From: Chromatiales bacterium
GTDB taxonomy: Bacteria > Pseudomonadota > Gammaproteobacteria > Chromatiales > Chromatiaceae
DNA length: 15,453 nt
NCBI GenBank assembly: GCA_024762485.1
Contig: JANTHH010000040.1
Coordinates: forward strand, 1 to 15,453
Reading direction: 5' to 3'
The notes under the pieces were generated by a model. It did no database searches. It had not been told where the DNA came from and saw nothing but the letters and a program-made list of their open reading frames with translations. Made by a program: the position numbers and the translations under genes. This document shows positions 1-6,666 of the stretch, piece by piece. Within the stretch, counting starts at the first letter, position 1. Each line of letters starts with the position of its first letter.

Positions 1-1
1 A

Positions 2-238
2 AAATACGGCCATCCGAGACTCAGGCAACGTCACCTGCCCTTCGCCATCGGCAAGGCCGAACGCGACCAATGGCTGCTTTGCATGCGCAAGGCCATGGAC
101 GACATGCAGATCAAGGGGGAATTGCGGACATTTCTCGACCAATCCTTTGAACGGACGGCAGACCATATGCGCAACAAGGCAGATACTGGGGAAACGGGAA
201 ATGTGGCACATCTCTTCCCCGGCACCCTCACCCGCTGA
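2..238 (+). CDS. glbO: Group II truncated haemoglobin (TrHbO/GlbO type), 3' part only
   Basis: The 5' end is cut by the window. The 78 visible codons carry the distal half of a 2-on-2 globin: the segment RLRQRHLPFAIG holds the proximal heme-ligating His (F8 position, visible residue 11), and ERDQW contains the Trp at G8 that is typical of group II truncated haemoglobins. The following helix (LCMRKAMDDMQI) and the C-terminal helix ending in MRNKAD also match the family. Proteins of this family bind O2, NO or peroxide in the cytoplasm and are usually linked to oxidative or nitrosative stress defence or micro-oxic respiration. The C-terminal tail of about 20 residues (GETGNVAHLFPGTLTR) is less conserved. 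An intrinsic terminator overlaps the stop codon, so the gene probably ends its transcript here and is not part of the loci further right. I am confident of the family; the symbol is assigned by family only. Confidence 0.88.
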   Translation, partial: KYGHPRLRQRHLPFAIGKAERDQWLLCMRKAMDDMQIKGELRTFLDQSFERTADHMRNKADTGETGNVAHLFPGTLTR

Positions 239-247
239 GGGTCTTTT
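224..247 (+). terminator. Rho-independent terminator of the truncated haemoglobin gene
   Basis: A perfect 7-bp stem ACCCTCA (224-230) / TGAGGGT (236-242) with loop CCCGC is followed by CTTTT. The TGA stop codon of the globin gene forms the base of the right arm, so terminator and coding end are fused. There is no U-run on the other strand, so it works in the plus direction only. Confidence 0.85.
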
Positions 248-279
248 CGAGACAGCAGGTGATGATGTCGGTGTGAGAA

Positions 280-366
280 TGGTGCCCGGGGCCGGGCTCG
301 AACCGGCACGGTGTCGCCACCGAGGGATTTTAAGTCCCTTGCGTCTACCAATTTCGCCACCCGGGC
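280..366 (-). tRNA. leuZ: tRNA-Leu, anticodon UAA
   Basis: Read on the minus strand, all parts of a class II tRNA are present: acceptor stem GCCCGGG/CCCGGGC, D-stem GCG/CGC with GG in the loop, anticodon stem AGGGA/TCCCT around loop CTTAAAA (anticodon TAA), and a long variable arm CGGTG-GCGA-CACCG. The T-arm is GCCGG-TTCGAGC-CCGGC, followed by discriminator A and an encoded CCA. The long variable arm and discriminator A fit leucine. It decodes UUA (and UUG by wobble). The symbol follows E. coli usage for the UAA isoacceptor. It lies downstream of, and on the same strand as, the DUF3570 operon but has its own -10 box. Confidence 0.97.
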
Positions 367-397
367 CTTGTCTGAGGCAGCGTAACTACGACGCCCG

Positions 398-403
398 ATT
401 ATA
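398..403 (-). promoter_or_regulatory. -10 box of the tRNA-Leu promoter
   Basis: The minus strand reads TATAAT here, a perfect sigma-70 -10 hexamer. It is followed by a GC-rich discriminator (CGGGCGTC), as expected for a growth-rate or stringently controlled stable-RNA promoter. The tRNA 5' end lies about 25 nt below the predicted +1. No good -35 hexamer is visible; the hairpin at 412-426 occupies that place. Confidence 0.7.
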
Positions 404-411
404 CCGATCGT

Positions 412-431
412 CCCCCAGGCAGGGGGTTTTT
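412..431 (+). terminator. Small hairpin with U-run, plus direction
   Basis: CCCCC (412-416), loop AGGCA, GGGGG (422-426) and five T form a short intrinsic-terminator-like element pointing rightwards. No plus-strand gene ends here. It could stop read-through from the globin gene before it runs antisense into the minus-strand operon. It also sits where the -35 of the tRNA promoter should be. Weak to moderate because the stem is only 5 bp. Confidence 0.5.
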
Positions 432-485
432 ATCCGGACAAAACACTGTGGCCGGCGAGGCCGCGGGCATTTTCCGGACAGGTGA

Positions 486-1610
486 TCAGTACCAGATGGA
501 AAGATAGGCCTTGATGACGTTTGCGCTGAAGCTGTATGGGGGTTCCTCACCCACAGGGGCGGAACTGGTGAGATCGCGGAAGTCGTCGTAGTTGAACTGG
601 ATGTAATCGTAGCTGAAGCTCAGGCTGCCCTGCTCGATCAGCCCCCAATCCACCTTCGGCAGTTCGTAGCTGACGCCTATGCCCAGGCTGTGACTGTTGA
701 AGGTGCTCAACTCCTTGTCCCTCGCCCGGTAGTTGGTCTCACCCTCGTAGGCGAACAGGTCGCTGTAAAAATCTGCCGCTCCCTGGGTGTAGAAACGGTA
801 TTTCAGATCGAAGATCCAGTCCTTCCCCAGCGGGTGGGTGTAGTCCAGCTCGATATTGTGGGCGACGATTCCCCAGGTGTCCTGGAAAAAACGGTACTCG
901 CCGCCGACCGCGGCCCGGTATGGCAGATAGTAGCGCAGGCGCATGGCCAGGGCGTTGCTCGTCCGCGTGTTCGGATAGACCTCCGGCTCCGTCAGGTAGG
1001 TGTCACCTGACTGGTAGCGTACGGTGCGATATGGGTTATTAAGGAACCCCTCGTCGGCAATGGTCTCCCAGTTGATGCCCAGCACGGCATTCTTGGTCAG
1101 GATCTGTGAGACCCCGAGGCGGAAGTTCTGGCGCTGCGCCGTCTCGCTGAAGGTCGGATCGGTGTTGTTGCCGACCTCGTCGTCTCCCACGGCATATCCC
1201 AGGGAGACGGTGGTGAGATCGCCGAACAGATCGTGGCTGATGCTGAACGCCGCGCTACGGGCAAGGTAGTCGCTCTCTTCGCTGTTGGTGAAAGCGAGGC
1301 TCATCATGGTCTTGTTACGGAGGTAATCGACCCCCAGGCTCATCTCCTCACGCTCCTCCGTATAGGGGCTGGCGGTGGTGATGACATCGATCGATGCGCT
1401 GGAAATCGAATCGACATAGTAGTTTCCGGACACCGAGAAGCTGTCGCCAATCGACTTGCGCACCAGGATGGATGGTCCACTGACCTCGACACCACCGCCC
1501 TCGTAGCCGTGATACATCAGGTCGCCGCGGTCATCGGGCAACACCGCCGCCATGGCCGCAGAAGACGTACCCAGCAGCAGTACGGTGAGGAGCCGATCAG
1601 TTACAGCCAC
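486..1610 (-). CDS. DUF3570 outer-membrane beta-barrel protein
   Basis: I chose the GTG at 1610. It gives a normal signal peptide (MAVTDRLLTVLLLGTSSAAMA) with cleavage near residue 21 and has a G-rich ribosome site just upstream. A start at ATG 1667 would add a long basic leader and overlap the preceding gene by 71 bp. The mature N-terminus carries DUF3570 hallmarks: LPDDRGDLMYHGY, GGGVEVSGPSILVRKS, NYYVDSISSASIDV, ASPYTEERE, and further on FGDLTTVSLGY and LNNPYRTVRY. The rest alternates polar and aromatic residues as in a beta-barrel and ends in IWY, an aromatic C-terminus suited to BAM insertion. The start overlaps the DUF4266 gene by 14 bp. DUF3570 commonly follows DUF4266 and a TlpA-like thioredoxin, often also near ApbE; no ApbE gene is visible here. 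The molecular role of the family is unknown; a barrel for an envelope redox system is inference. Confidence 0.88.
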   Translation of the reverse strand: MAVTDRLLTVLLLGTSSAAMAAVLPDDRGDLMYHGYEGGGVEVSGPSILVRKSIGDSFSVSGNYYVDSISSASIDVITTASPYTEEREEMSLGVDYLRNKTMMSLAFTNSEESDYLARSAAFSISHDLFGDLTTVSLGYAVGDDEVGNNTDPTFSETAQRQNFRLGVSQILTKNAVLGINWETIADEGFLNNPYRTVRYQSGDTYLTEPEVYPNTRTSNALAMRLRYYLPYRAAVGGEYRFFQDTWGIVAHNIELDYTHPLGKDWIFDLKYRFYTQGAADFYSDLFAYEGETNYRARDKELSTFNSHSLGIGVSYELPKVDWGLIEQGSLSFSYDYIQFNYDDFRDLTSSAPVGEEPPYSFSANVIKAYLSIWY

Positions 1611-1815
1611 AACCACCCCCGCCACCACCTTCTGCACCGCGTGCCGCCTCACGGGCCTGGTAGACATGATGCTCGTAGGCGCTGACCACCGGATCGCGAT
1701 CAAACTGCATGATCCGGTCAGAGAGATGCGCCCGTTCATAGGGTTTCACCCAAGGCTCCACGCCGCAGGCCTGGAGCAGAAGGGAAACGAAAGTGACGAC
1801 GATGATCTTGCCCAT
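1597..1815 (-). CDS. DUF4266 small lipoprotein
   Basis: This is a 72-aa protein. ATG 1815 is chosen because AGGTGA (1821-1826) lies five bases upstream as a Shine-Dalgarno site; the in-frame GTG at 1824 falls inside that site and is unlikely to be used. The N-terminus MGKIIVVTFVSLLLQAC is a lipoprotein signal whose lipidated Cys is residue 17 (LLQAC). The mature part has the DUF4266 signature: VEPWVKPYERAHLSDRIMQF, then EHHVYQAREAARG, then a glycine run ending in GCGCN. The terminal CGCN with two cysteines is invariant in the family as I know it and may bind a metal or cofactor or form disulfides. It sits between the thioredoxin and DUF3570 genes and overlaps the latter. The function of the family is unknown; a partner or chaperone of the DUF3570 barrel is a guess from constant co-occurrence. 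Confidence 0.9.
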   Translation of the reverse strand: MGKIIVVTFVSLLLQACGVEPWVKPYERAHLSDRIMQFDRDPVVSAYEHHVYQAREAARGAEGGGGGGCGCN

Positions 1816-1838
1816 GAGATTCACCTGATGAAATCGTG

Positions 1839-2351
1839 CTATTGCCGTACCAGTTCGCGCACCTGGCGCTGGTACTCATCCTCGTAACCCGGCAGGTAAC
1901 CCTTGTGCAGGTAGCGCAGGTTGCCGTTCCGGTCGACCATGAAGGTGCTCGGCATGGCGCTCACGCCATACAGCCTGCTGACCGCATTGCTGGTGTCGAA
2001 CAGAATCGGGAAGCTCACCGGGATATCGCGCAGCAGCTTCTCTGCCGCTGAGGAATCCTCTTCGACGTTGACACCCAGAATGGTGAAGCCGAGCGGCTTG
2101 TAGCGTTGGTACAACTGCTCGAGCAGTGGCATCTCCTGGCGACAGGGCCCGCACCAGGATGCCCAGAAGTTGATCATCACCACCTGGCCGCGCAGTTCGC
2201 TCAGCTTGATATTTTTCCCGTCACGGCCCTTGAGCGTGAAGTCGGGTGCGGCAGTCGGCTGTGCCGCGACAGTGAGCCCCGGTGCGAGGACCAGTACCAT
2301 CGCCAGCACGATCATTCTCAGGGTGGTGCGCTTTCGACTACTTGAAAACAT
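1839..2351 (-). CDS. TlpA/ResA-type periplasmic thioredoxin
   Basis: This 170-aa protein has an N-terminal signal (basic SRKRTT, hydrophobic core, cleavage after VAA near residue 30), then a thioredoxin fold of the AhpC/TSA-Redoxin group: PDFTLKGRDGKNIKLSELRGQVVMINFWASWCGPC, where WCGPC is the catalytic CxxC. Next come EMPLLEQLYQRY, the central LGVNVEED region and the cis-Pro motif SAMPSTFMVDRNG. TlpA/ResA/CcmG relatives reduce disulfides in apocytochrome c, CuA or other periplasmic clients. In this locus, with five CxxCH sites and a Cys-ended DUF4266 protein, such a client role is plausible but inferred. A GAGGA ribosome site (2359-2363) overlaps the TGA of the preceding barrel gene, and only 10 bp separate the two genes, so they are probably translationally coupled. 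Whether the signal is cleaved or acts as an anchor cannot be settled by eye. Confidence 0.9.
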   Translation of the reverse strand: MFSSSRKRTTLRMIVLAMVLVLAPGLTVAAQPTAAPDFTLKGRDGKNIKLSELRGQVVMINFWASWCGPCRQEMPLLEQLYQRYKPLGFTILGVNVEEDSSAAEKLLRDIPVSFPILFDTSNAVSRLYGVSAMPSTFMVDRNGNLRYLHKGYLPGYEDEYQRQVRELVRQ

Positions 2352-2361
2352 CGGAAAATCC

Positions 2362-3027
2362 TCAGAAAAAGACGGTGAGACCTGCTGTCAGCTCGACATT
2401 GTGTGTCAGCTTGTCAGTGCCCAGCAGATCCGAATTGAACATGTGATCCCGCGCATCCAGGTGCAGGGCCACCCAGTCTGTCATCAGCAGGCGATAGCCC
2501 ACACCTGCGCTGATCGTGAACTCATCATTACCGGCAAAACTGGTGCTGCCGATCCCGCCGATGATGTAAAACTGACTGTTGAAGGCGTACTTGTCGCTGA
2601 TGAACACCTCTCCGGGCAGCAGGTTGTAGCCGACGGAGAGGTTGTAGTAGGTGAAATTACGATCATCCGCGGGTAACAGCAGGACATCGCCACTGAGCGT
2701 TTCATAACTTGTCTCGCCTGCCTCGCTGGTGCCCAGGGACACCTCCATGAAAAGGCCCTCGGTAATGTGGTAGGCGGCCCGCGCGCCATAGACCGGACTG
2801 GTCCCGAAATCCTCGATACTCAGCAGGCCGGCATAGAGCCCGATCTCGAAGTCTTCCTCATCGATATCGGGCGTCTTGATCTCGCGCCGGGCAATCTCCG
2901 GCTGGATGACCGGCTCGCTGCGCAGACTCTCCCCGATGGTGGTCTCTGCAGCCGTCGCCGGCAATGCTGCCAGGCCAGGGGCCAGGGCGGCTGCCGTCAA
3001 AAGAAAACGCCTAATCCAAGTTTCCAC
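2362..3027 (-). CDS. Outer-membrane beta-barrel domain protein (second of a paralogous pair)
   Basis: This 221-aa protein starts at a GTG (3027) preceded by GAGG (3038-3041, spacing 10). It has a signal peptide (METWIRRFLLTAAALAPGLAALPATA, cleavage near residue 26), a polar linker of about 30 residues, then from about residue 58 a small barrel: EDFEIGLYAGLLSIEDFG, VYGARAAYHITEGLFME, SVGYNLLPGEV, FYIIGGIGSTSFAG, ISAGVGYRLLMTDW, ending LTAGLTVFF with terminal Phe. It aligns through its length with the barrel of the upstream gene (EIGL/ELGL, GVGYRLLMTDW/GVGIYAYLTRRF, terminal VFF), so the two are tandem paralogues. The family resembles the outer-membrane beta-barrel domain found in Myxococcus Glt/Nfs barrels; that link is by recall and not tested. 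The first 31 bp overlap the end of the upstream gene. Probable role: structural outer-membrane anchor or pore of an envelope complex. Confidence 0.85.
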   Translation of the reverse strand: METWIRRFLLTAAALAPGLAALPATAAETTIGESLRSEPVIQPEIARREIKTPDIDEEDFEIGLYAGLLSIEDFGTSPVYGARAAYHITEGLFMEVSLGTSEAGETSYETLSGDVLLLPADDRNFTYYNLSVGYNLLPGEVFISDKYAFNSQFYIIGGIGSTSFAGNDEFTISAGVGYRLLMTDWVALHLDARDHMFNSDLLGTDKLTHNVELTAGLTVFF

Positions 3028-3725
3028 TGATTGAATGCCTCATTCTCATCACGACCGGTGAAGACGGTATAGCGACGGTACTCGCCGCGAACAAAAAAAC
3101 GTCGGGTCAGGTATGCATAGATCCCCACGCCGACATTGGCCGAGGTGTCCAGCCGATCCTCGGTCAACACCAGGGTTGCGTGCGGGCTGGTGTAGATCAG
3201 TCCGGTACCCAGGGTGAAATACGGTGAATATCGCCATTCCGGGAACGGCTGCATCAGCAGGTTGACGTCCGCCATGTACTGGCTTGAGAAACTGCCCAAT
3301 GCCTGGCTCAGGTCGACCTCGGCCGACAGGTTTGGACTCAGCGCATAGCCGGCATAGAGATTAAGCAGGGCCGCACCGTCCATCTCACCGCCGTGCAGGC
3401 CCAACTCCCAGTCGCGTTCCCTGAAACGCTCGAAGGTCAGCTCCTCGATGTAAATGGGTGTGCCGTCGGCCAGGGTGACCTGTCGCATTTGTTCGATCGT
3501 CACCCAGCCCTCGCGCCCCTTGCGGGTGCGCACCTTGAACCAGTCCGTCCGTCGCTTGAGGATGTGCACCCACTCGCCACGCTCCGCCACCTGGAGGATC
3601 GGATAGCCGGCACCCGGACCACTGTGGAGCTCGATATAGGGAGCTGCAACCTGTACGCGCAGCCCCGCCTCCGCTGCCATGCATACGACTGGCAGCAGTG
3701 CCAGGAGTAAGACCAGAATCCTCAA
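2997..3725 (-). CDS. SH3b-domain plus outer-membrane beta-barrel fusion protein
   Basis: The 242-aa reading frame can only begin at TTG 3725, because an in-frame TGA (the stop of the upstream gene, 3729-3731) lies one codon before it and the signal peptide MRILVLLLALLPVVCMA needs that start. Coupling to the upstream gene through the 3-bp gap would explain the weak ribosome site. Residues about 20-85 form a bacterial SH3 domain (VAAPYIELHSGPGAGYPIL, RGEWVHILKRRTDWFKVRT, GWVTI). From about residue 105 a barrel domain follows: WELGLHGGEMDG, NLYAGYALSPNLSAEVDLS, YSPYFTLGTGLIYTSP, SANVGVGIYAYLTRRFFVRG, terminal LGLGVFF. SH3b domains bind peptidoglycan or proteins, so the periplasmic SH3b could tie the barrel to the cell wall. 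It is a paralogue of the next gene, which lacks the SH3b. Confidence 0.87.
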   Translation of the reverse strand: MRILVLLLALLPVVCMAAEAGLRVQVAAPYIELHSGPGAGYPILQVAERGEWVHILKRRTDWFKVRTRKGREGWVTIEQMRQVTLADGTPIYIEELTFERFRERDWELGLHGGEMDGAALLNLYAGYALSPNLSAEVDLSQALGSFSSQYMADVNLLMQPFPEWRYSPYFTLGTGLIYTSPHATLVLTEDRLDTSANVGVGIYAYLTRRFFVRGEYRRYTVFTGRDENEAFNQWKLGLGVFF

Positions 3726-3728
3726 TGC

Positions 3729-6263
3729 TCAGTTATCCAGAGGCGCATCAAACGGGTTGTTGTAGTACTGGGCACCGATATCGAGCCATTCGCTGATCAA
3801 CTTCATCTCGGAGTCACTGAGGTAGCCCTCATGGCTGCCACCGGTGTCGAAGAGGCTGAGAAAATAGCCGCCCCGGGCAGAGCCCGCGGCCATTGATGGG
3901 CCGGGCGCAGGCACGGGCACCATGATCGGCTGGTCGAGAATGGGATTGCCGTCTTCATCGAGTTCGAACAGGGGATTACCCGCATCGTCTGTGGCCTGAA
4001 CCAGTTTCACGATTAATTCTGTCACATCTCCATCCTCATCCTGGTCATCCACATCGATGATCAGCAGATCATCCGGGAACAGCAACTCCCGGTAGGAGAC
4101 GAAGTGCTCCGGTTCATCGATCGAAGCCTCGCCCGTCAGTTCCAACTGGCCATCCGGGACCACGATAATGCCGCCGTCATCCCTGTCGTGGCAACTCACG
4201 CAGGTCACATCAACGGGGTTGCCCATGGCATCGCTGATCTCGCGGGGAAGCGACCACAGCGGATGGATGAACTCTTCATAATGGATGATGGAGCGACACA
4301 GGTTGTCCCACTCACTGAGACAACCACTGTGGCTGACCGGGATTGGCGTCTCCAGATCCTCATAGAGGATGGAGACCCCTTCCAGGTCCACGAGGTCCAT
4401 GCTCGGCAGGCAGCCGTCCGGACAACGCAGTTCGGCCAGCGTGCTCCCGCTGACGACCGATGGCGGTACCGCATCCTGACGGCCGTGGGGCACGCTGCTG
4501 TCCGCATCGTGGCAGCCATTGCAGGCAACCAGCTCCCCCGGCCTGAACTGCAGGGAAAACGGATGTGACTGGCCAATACGCCGGCCCTGCTTGTCGAGGA
4601 TGCTGAACATCAGCGGGACGTTGGCCGGGACCGTCACCCGTACCGAACCATCCGCCTCGATGGGGGCATAGCCGACGATCTCGCGCATGCCGAATGCCCG
4701 CGTCCTGCCGTATGCAGTGCCTGAGAAGTCGAGGACATCCTCGTCGGGGATGGTCACCTTCTTGAGGATACGCAGGAACCTCGCCGGTCGCAGGTCAGCA
4801 ACGGAACTGGCCAGAATGGGAATGGTGCTCGGGTCACCGTTGATGTCGACCGCCATGTCCACCCCATCGAAGTCATAGACACTGCGAATCGACAGGATGG
4901 CGTCATCCAGGACATCGTCCTGGTCGAAGTGGACCGTGGGCAGCGGCACCTTCTTGGCCACCACCACATCACCGTAGATCACGCCTTCCTCGGGGGCCAC
5001 CACGGGCAACTGGGTGCCCTCCTCCATGTCATAGACGAAAAGCCCGTAAAGTGGCGGGGCCTCCACCAGCGTCGGGTCAGCCAGGCGTTCGTCCGTGCAG
5101 GGCACGATGACATCGTTTTCCAACAGACGGCAAAGACTCCAGCTGACCAGCAGCCGCTCGGTTCCGTCCCGGAGGGGAAAGGCGCTGAGGAAGCGGCCAC
5201 CGGGTGACGGCAGGCCATTGGTGAAGACATCATGAGTGGTGGCGGCAACCTGTGCCGGCCCCGTCAGGCTGCTGTTCTCCCAGGTCGGGATCTCGTTCTC
5301 GACGAACTCCTCGGTATTGATGAGCACCAGCTGTCCGCCGTTATAGGTGGCATCAAAGGGCTTGAGGGTGACCAGCAGGCGACCGTCGGGCATCTCGCGC
5401 GGCTCCATGAACTGCACCACGCTGCCATCGGTCCCGGTATCGTGGCTGTCGACCCCATACAGCAGCTGCAGGTTCGTGCCGTCAGGATTCATGGCATACA
5501 GACTGATCGCATTGCGGCCGTCTGCATTGTCCCAGCGGGAGAAGACCACGCGGCCATCACTGAGGACTGTGGGTGAGAAATCATGGCTCTTGTTGAAGGA
5601 GATCTGCTTGATGCCGCTGCCATCGGCATTCATGACATGCAGCACCATCGCATCCTCATCGACGTCATCCTCGTGGGCGGCATACTGTGGCTTCCCCTCG
5701 TCAACCAGTCGCGCCTTTGCTTGTCGCTGGCGGCTCGAACTGAAGACAATCCGTCCATCGGGCAGATAGTGCGGGAACCGGTCCTGCCCTTCCTCCGCAG
5801 TGATATCCGAGGGGATGATACGCCGCAGCAGATCCTCATCGAGGTCGTATTCCCAGATATTCCAGGTCGGCTGATCCTCCGGGTCGACGTTCTCGATCTC
5901 CGGCAACCGCAGGGCGAACAGGAGTTTCCTGCCGTCGAAGGAGACGCTGACATCCCGCACATCGCCCTCTCCATTGGTGATGCCGCTGGTGAGGTTACGC
6001 TCATCCGCACTCGGTGATGCACGGTCACGGAGGTAGAGGTCACCGCCCGCCTGGAAAATCTGGGAGACGCGGATATCGGTCGGTTCGATCACCTGAACAC
6101 CCTCCACCTCAACCATCGGTATCGAGCGTTTGACATAGGCGACGGGGAAGTCTGCCGTTGCCGGATCCGGGGCCTGCCCCTCGCCCTGGCAACCGCCCAG
6201 CAACAGGGCAGCAACGAGCATGATCAGCGGGTGACGTTTCAGGAAGTCGACTCTGTAGCGCAT
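3729..6263 (-). CDS. HzsA-like lipoprotein: PD40 beta-propeller with diheme c-type C-terminal domain
   Basis: This 844-aa protein starts at ATG 6263, with AAGG about 10 nt upstream; an in-frame ATG at 6296 is less suitable. The signal ends in lipobox LGGC (Cys25), and the +2 residue Gln favours the outer membrane. Residues about 80-400 hold TolB/PD40-like blades: SFDGRKLLFALR, LPDGRIVFSSSR, MNADGSGIKQIS, LSDGRVVFSRWD, MNPDGTNLQLL, MPDGRLLVTL. The C-terminal third has two c-type heme motifs, C581NGCH and C688VSCH, and ends with ISEWLDIGAQYYNNP. This order of propeller, middle domain and diheme C-terminus is that of the hydrazine synthase alpha subunit (HzsA) and its many non-anammox relatives. 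I see no other hydrazine synthase subunits, so hydrazine chemistry should not be assumed. A very acidic stretch (VDDQDEDGD) may bind Ca2+. It is the first gene of the minus-strand operon. Confidence 0.85.
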   Translation of the reverse strand: MRYRVDFLKRHPLIMLVAALLLGGCQGEGQAPDPATADFPVAYVKRSIPMVEVEGVQVIEPTDIRVSQIFQAGGDLYLRDRASPSADERNLTSGITNGEGDVRDVSVSFDGRKLLFALRLPEIENVDPEDQPTWNIWEYDLDEDLLRRIIPSDITAEEGQDRFPHYLPDGRIVFSSSRQRQAKARLVDEGKPQYAAHEDDVDEDAMVLHVMNADGSGIKQISFNKSHDFSPTVLSDGRVVFSRWDNADGRNAISLYAMNPDGTNLQLLYGVDSHDTGTDGSVVQFMEPREMPDGRLLVTLKPFDATYNGGQLVLINTEEFVENEIPTWENSSLTGPAQVAATTHDVFTNGLPSPGGRFLSAFPLRDGTERLLVSWSLCRLLENDVIVPCTDERLADPTLVEAPPLYGLFVYDMEEGTQLPVVAPEEGVIYGDVVVAKKVPLPTVHFDQDDVLDDAILSIRSVYDFDGVDMAVDINGDPSTIPILASSVADLRPARFLRILKKVTIPDEDVLDFSGTAYGRTRAFGMREIVGYAPIEADGSVRVTVPANVPLMFSILDKQGRRIGQSHPFSLQFRPGELVACNGCHDADSSVPHGRQDAVPPSVVSGSTLAELRCPDGCLPSMDLVDLEGVSILYEDLETPIPVSHSGCLSEWDNLCRSIIHYEEFIHPLWSLPREISDAMGNPVDVTCVSCHDRDDGGIIVVPDGQLELTGEASIDEPEHFVSYRELLFPDDLLIIDVDDQDEDGDVTELIVKLVQATDDAGNPLFELDEDGNPILDQPIMVPVPAPGPSMAAGSARGGYFLSLFDTGGSHEGYLSDSEMKLISEWLDIGAQYYNNPFDAPLDN

Positions 6264-6335
6264 GATGTAACGACCTTGGTGGAAGCCGGATTGCAACGAT
6301 TCAGCCGCTGCCGGATCGTGTTCAATTCAAGAACC

Positions 6336-6354
6336 CGGGCCCCTCGAAGGCCCG
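6336..6354. repeat. Perfect 6-bp inverted repeat (possible operator or leader hairpin)
   Basis: CGGGCC (6336-6341) and GGCCCG (6349-6354) are separated by CCTCGAA. No U-run follows on either strand, so it is not an intrinsic terminator. It lies 73-91 bp upstream of the HzsA-like start and could be an operator or a leader hairpin in that mRNA. Confidence 0.45.
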
Positions 6355-6377
6355 ATGATTAATCGTGGGGTTTGGCA

Positions 6378-6408
6378 CTGACTCCCACCCCTTCCAGATG
6401 GGGAGCAG
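6378..6408. repeat. Bulged hairpin in the divergent region
   Basis: CTG (6378-6380) pairs with CAG (6406-6408), and CTCCC (6382-6386) pairs with GGGAG (6401-6405). A6381 is bulged and the loop ACCCCTTCCAGATG has 14 nt. Neither side is followed by a T-run. It could be a protein-binding dyad or a 5'-leader structure of the leftward transcript. Confidence 0.4.
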
Positions 6409-6666
6409 TAAGTGACTGTACGCCCACGCCGCTTGATTTTATCGGCAGCTTAGCGGAACCCTGATGCGCCCTCGACAACCTTCATGCTCGAATTTCCATT
6501 TAAGTGCGGACCATCACAGGAAGTTCCGACCATCTTCACATTACTTCCGTATCGCGTTGACATGCCCCTGATTTTCCACCAGAAAGAGTGCATGAAGAAA
6601 AAATACACGCCAGGACGGTCTGGCGTTTCCAATCACACCGAGTCAACGGAAGGAAAGGCGCCCTCA

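Larger units (their letters stand above)
6264..6666. promoter_or_regulatory. Divergent intergenic region between the two operons
   Basis: This 403-bp stretch has no convincing gene and must hold the promoters of both divergent operons. I see several dyads: GTTC-N7-GAAC (6320-6334), CGGGCC/GGCCCG (6336-6354), palindrome GATTAATC (6357-6364), a bulged 8-bp hairpin (6378-6408) and CCGCT-N18-AGCGG (6429-6456). A perfect TTGACA occurs at 6557-6562, but no acceptable -10 follows at 15-19 bp. TAAAAT on the minus strand (in 6436-6445) is a weak -10 candidate without a -35. I found no sigma-54 site and no riboswitch that I recognise. An open frame in phase with the rightward gene runs back to 6484, but it reads like non-coding DNA. 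Confidence 0.5.

Noticed and set aside
280..366. tRNA-Leu as the attachment site of a genomic island carrying the locus.
   Set aside because: The locus lies on the 5' side of the tRNA, while integrases use the 3' end. I saw no integrase, transposase or duplicated tRNA 3' fragment, and base usage does not shift.
432..470. Terminator for the DUF3570 operon on the minus strand (GGCC/GGCC stem, then ACAGTGTTTT).
   Set aside because: The stem is only 4 bp and the T-run is displaced by six bases; too weak to list as a feature.
433..480. Direct repeats TCCGGACA near 433 and 473.
   Set aside because: An 8-bp match without further structure is too short to support a mobile element or operator.
6371..6390. 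Sigma-54 promoter suggested by TGGCAC at 6373-6378.
   Set aside because: The required GC-containing -12 element is absent at the right spacing (CCCAC follows instead).
6557..6586. Sigma-70 promoter from the perfect TTGACA at 6557.
   Set aside because: No -10-like hexamer occurs at 15-19 bp spacing; kept only as a note in the intergenic entry.
6484..6666. N-terminal extension of the mono-heme protein, or a separate small upstream ORF.
   Set aside because: The extension has no signal or ribosome site, reads like random sequence and would bury the signal peptide that starts at 6667.
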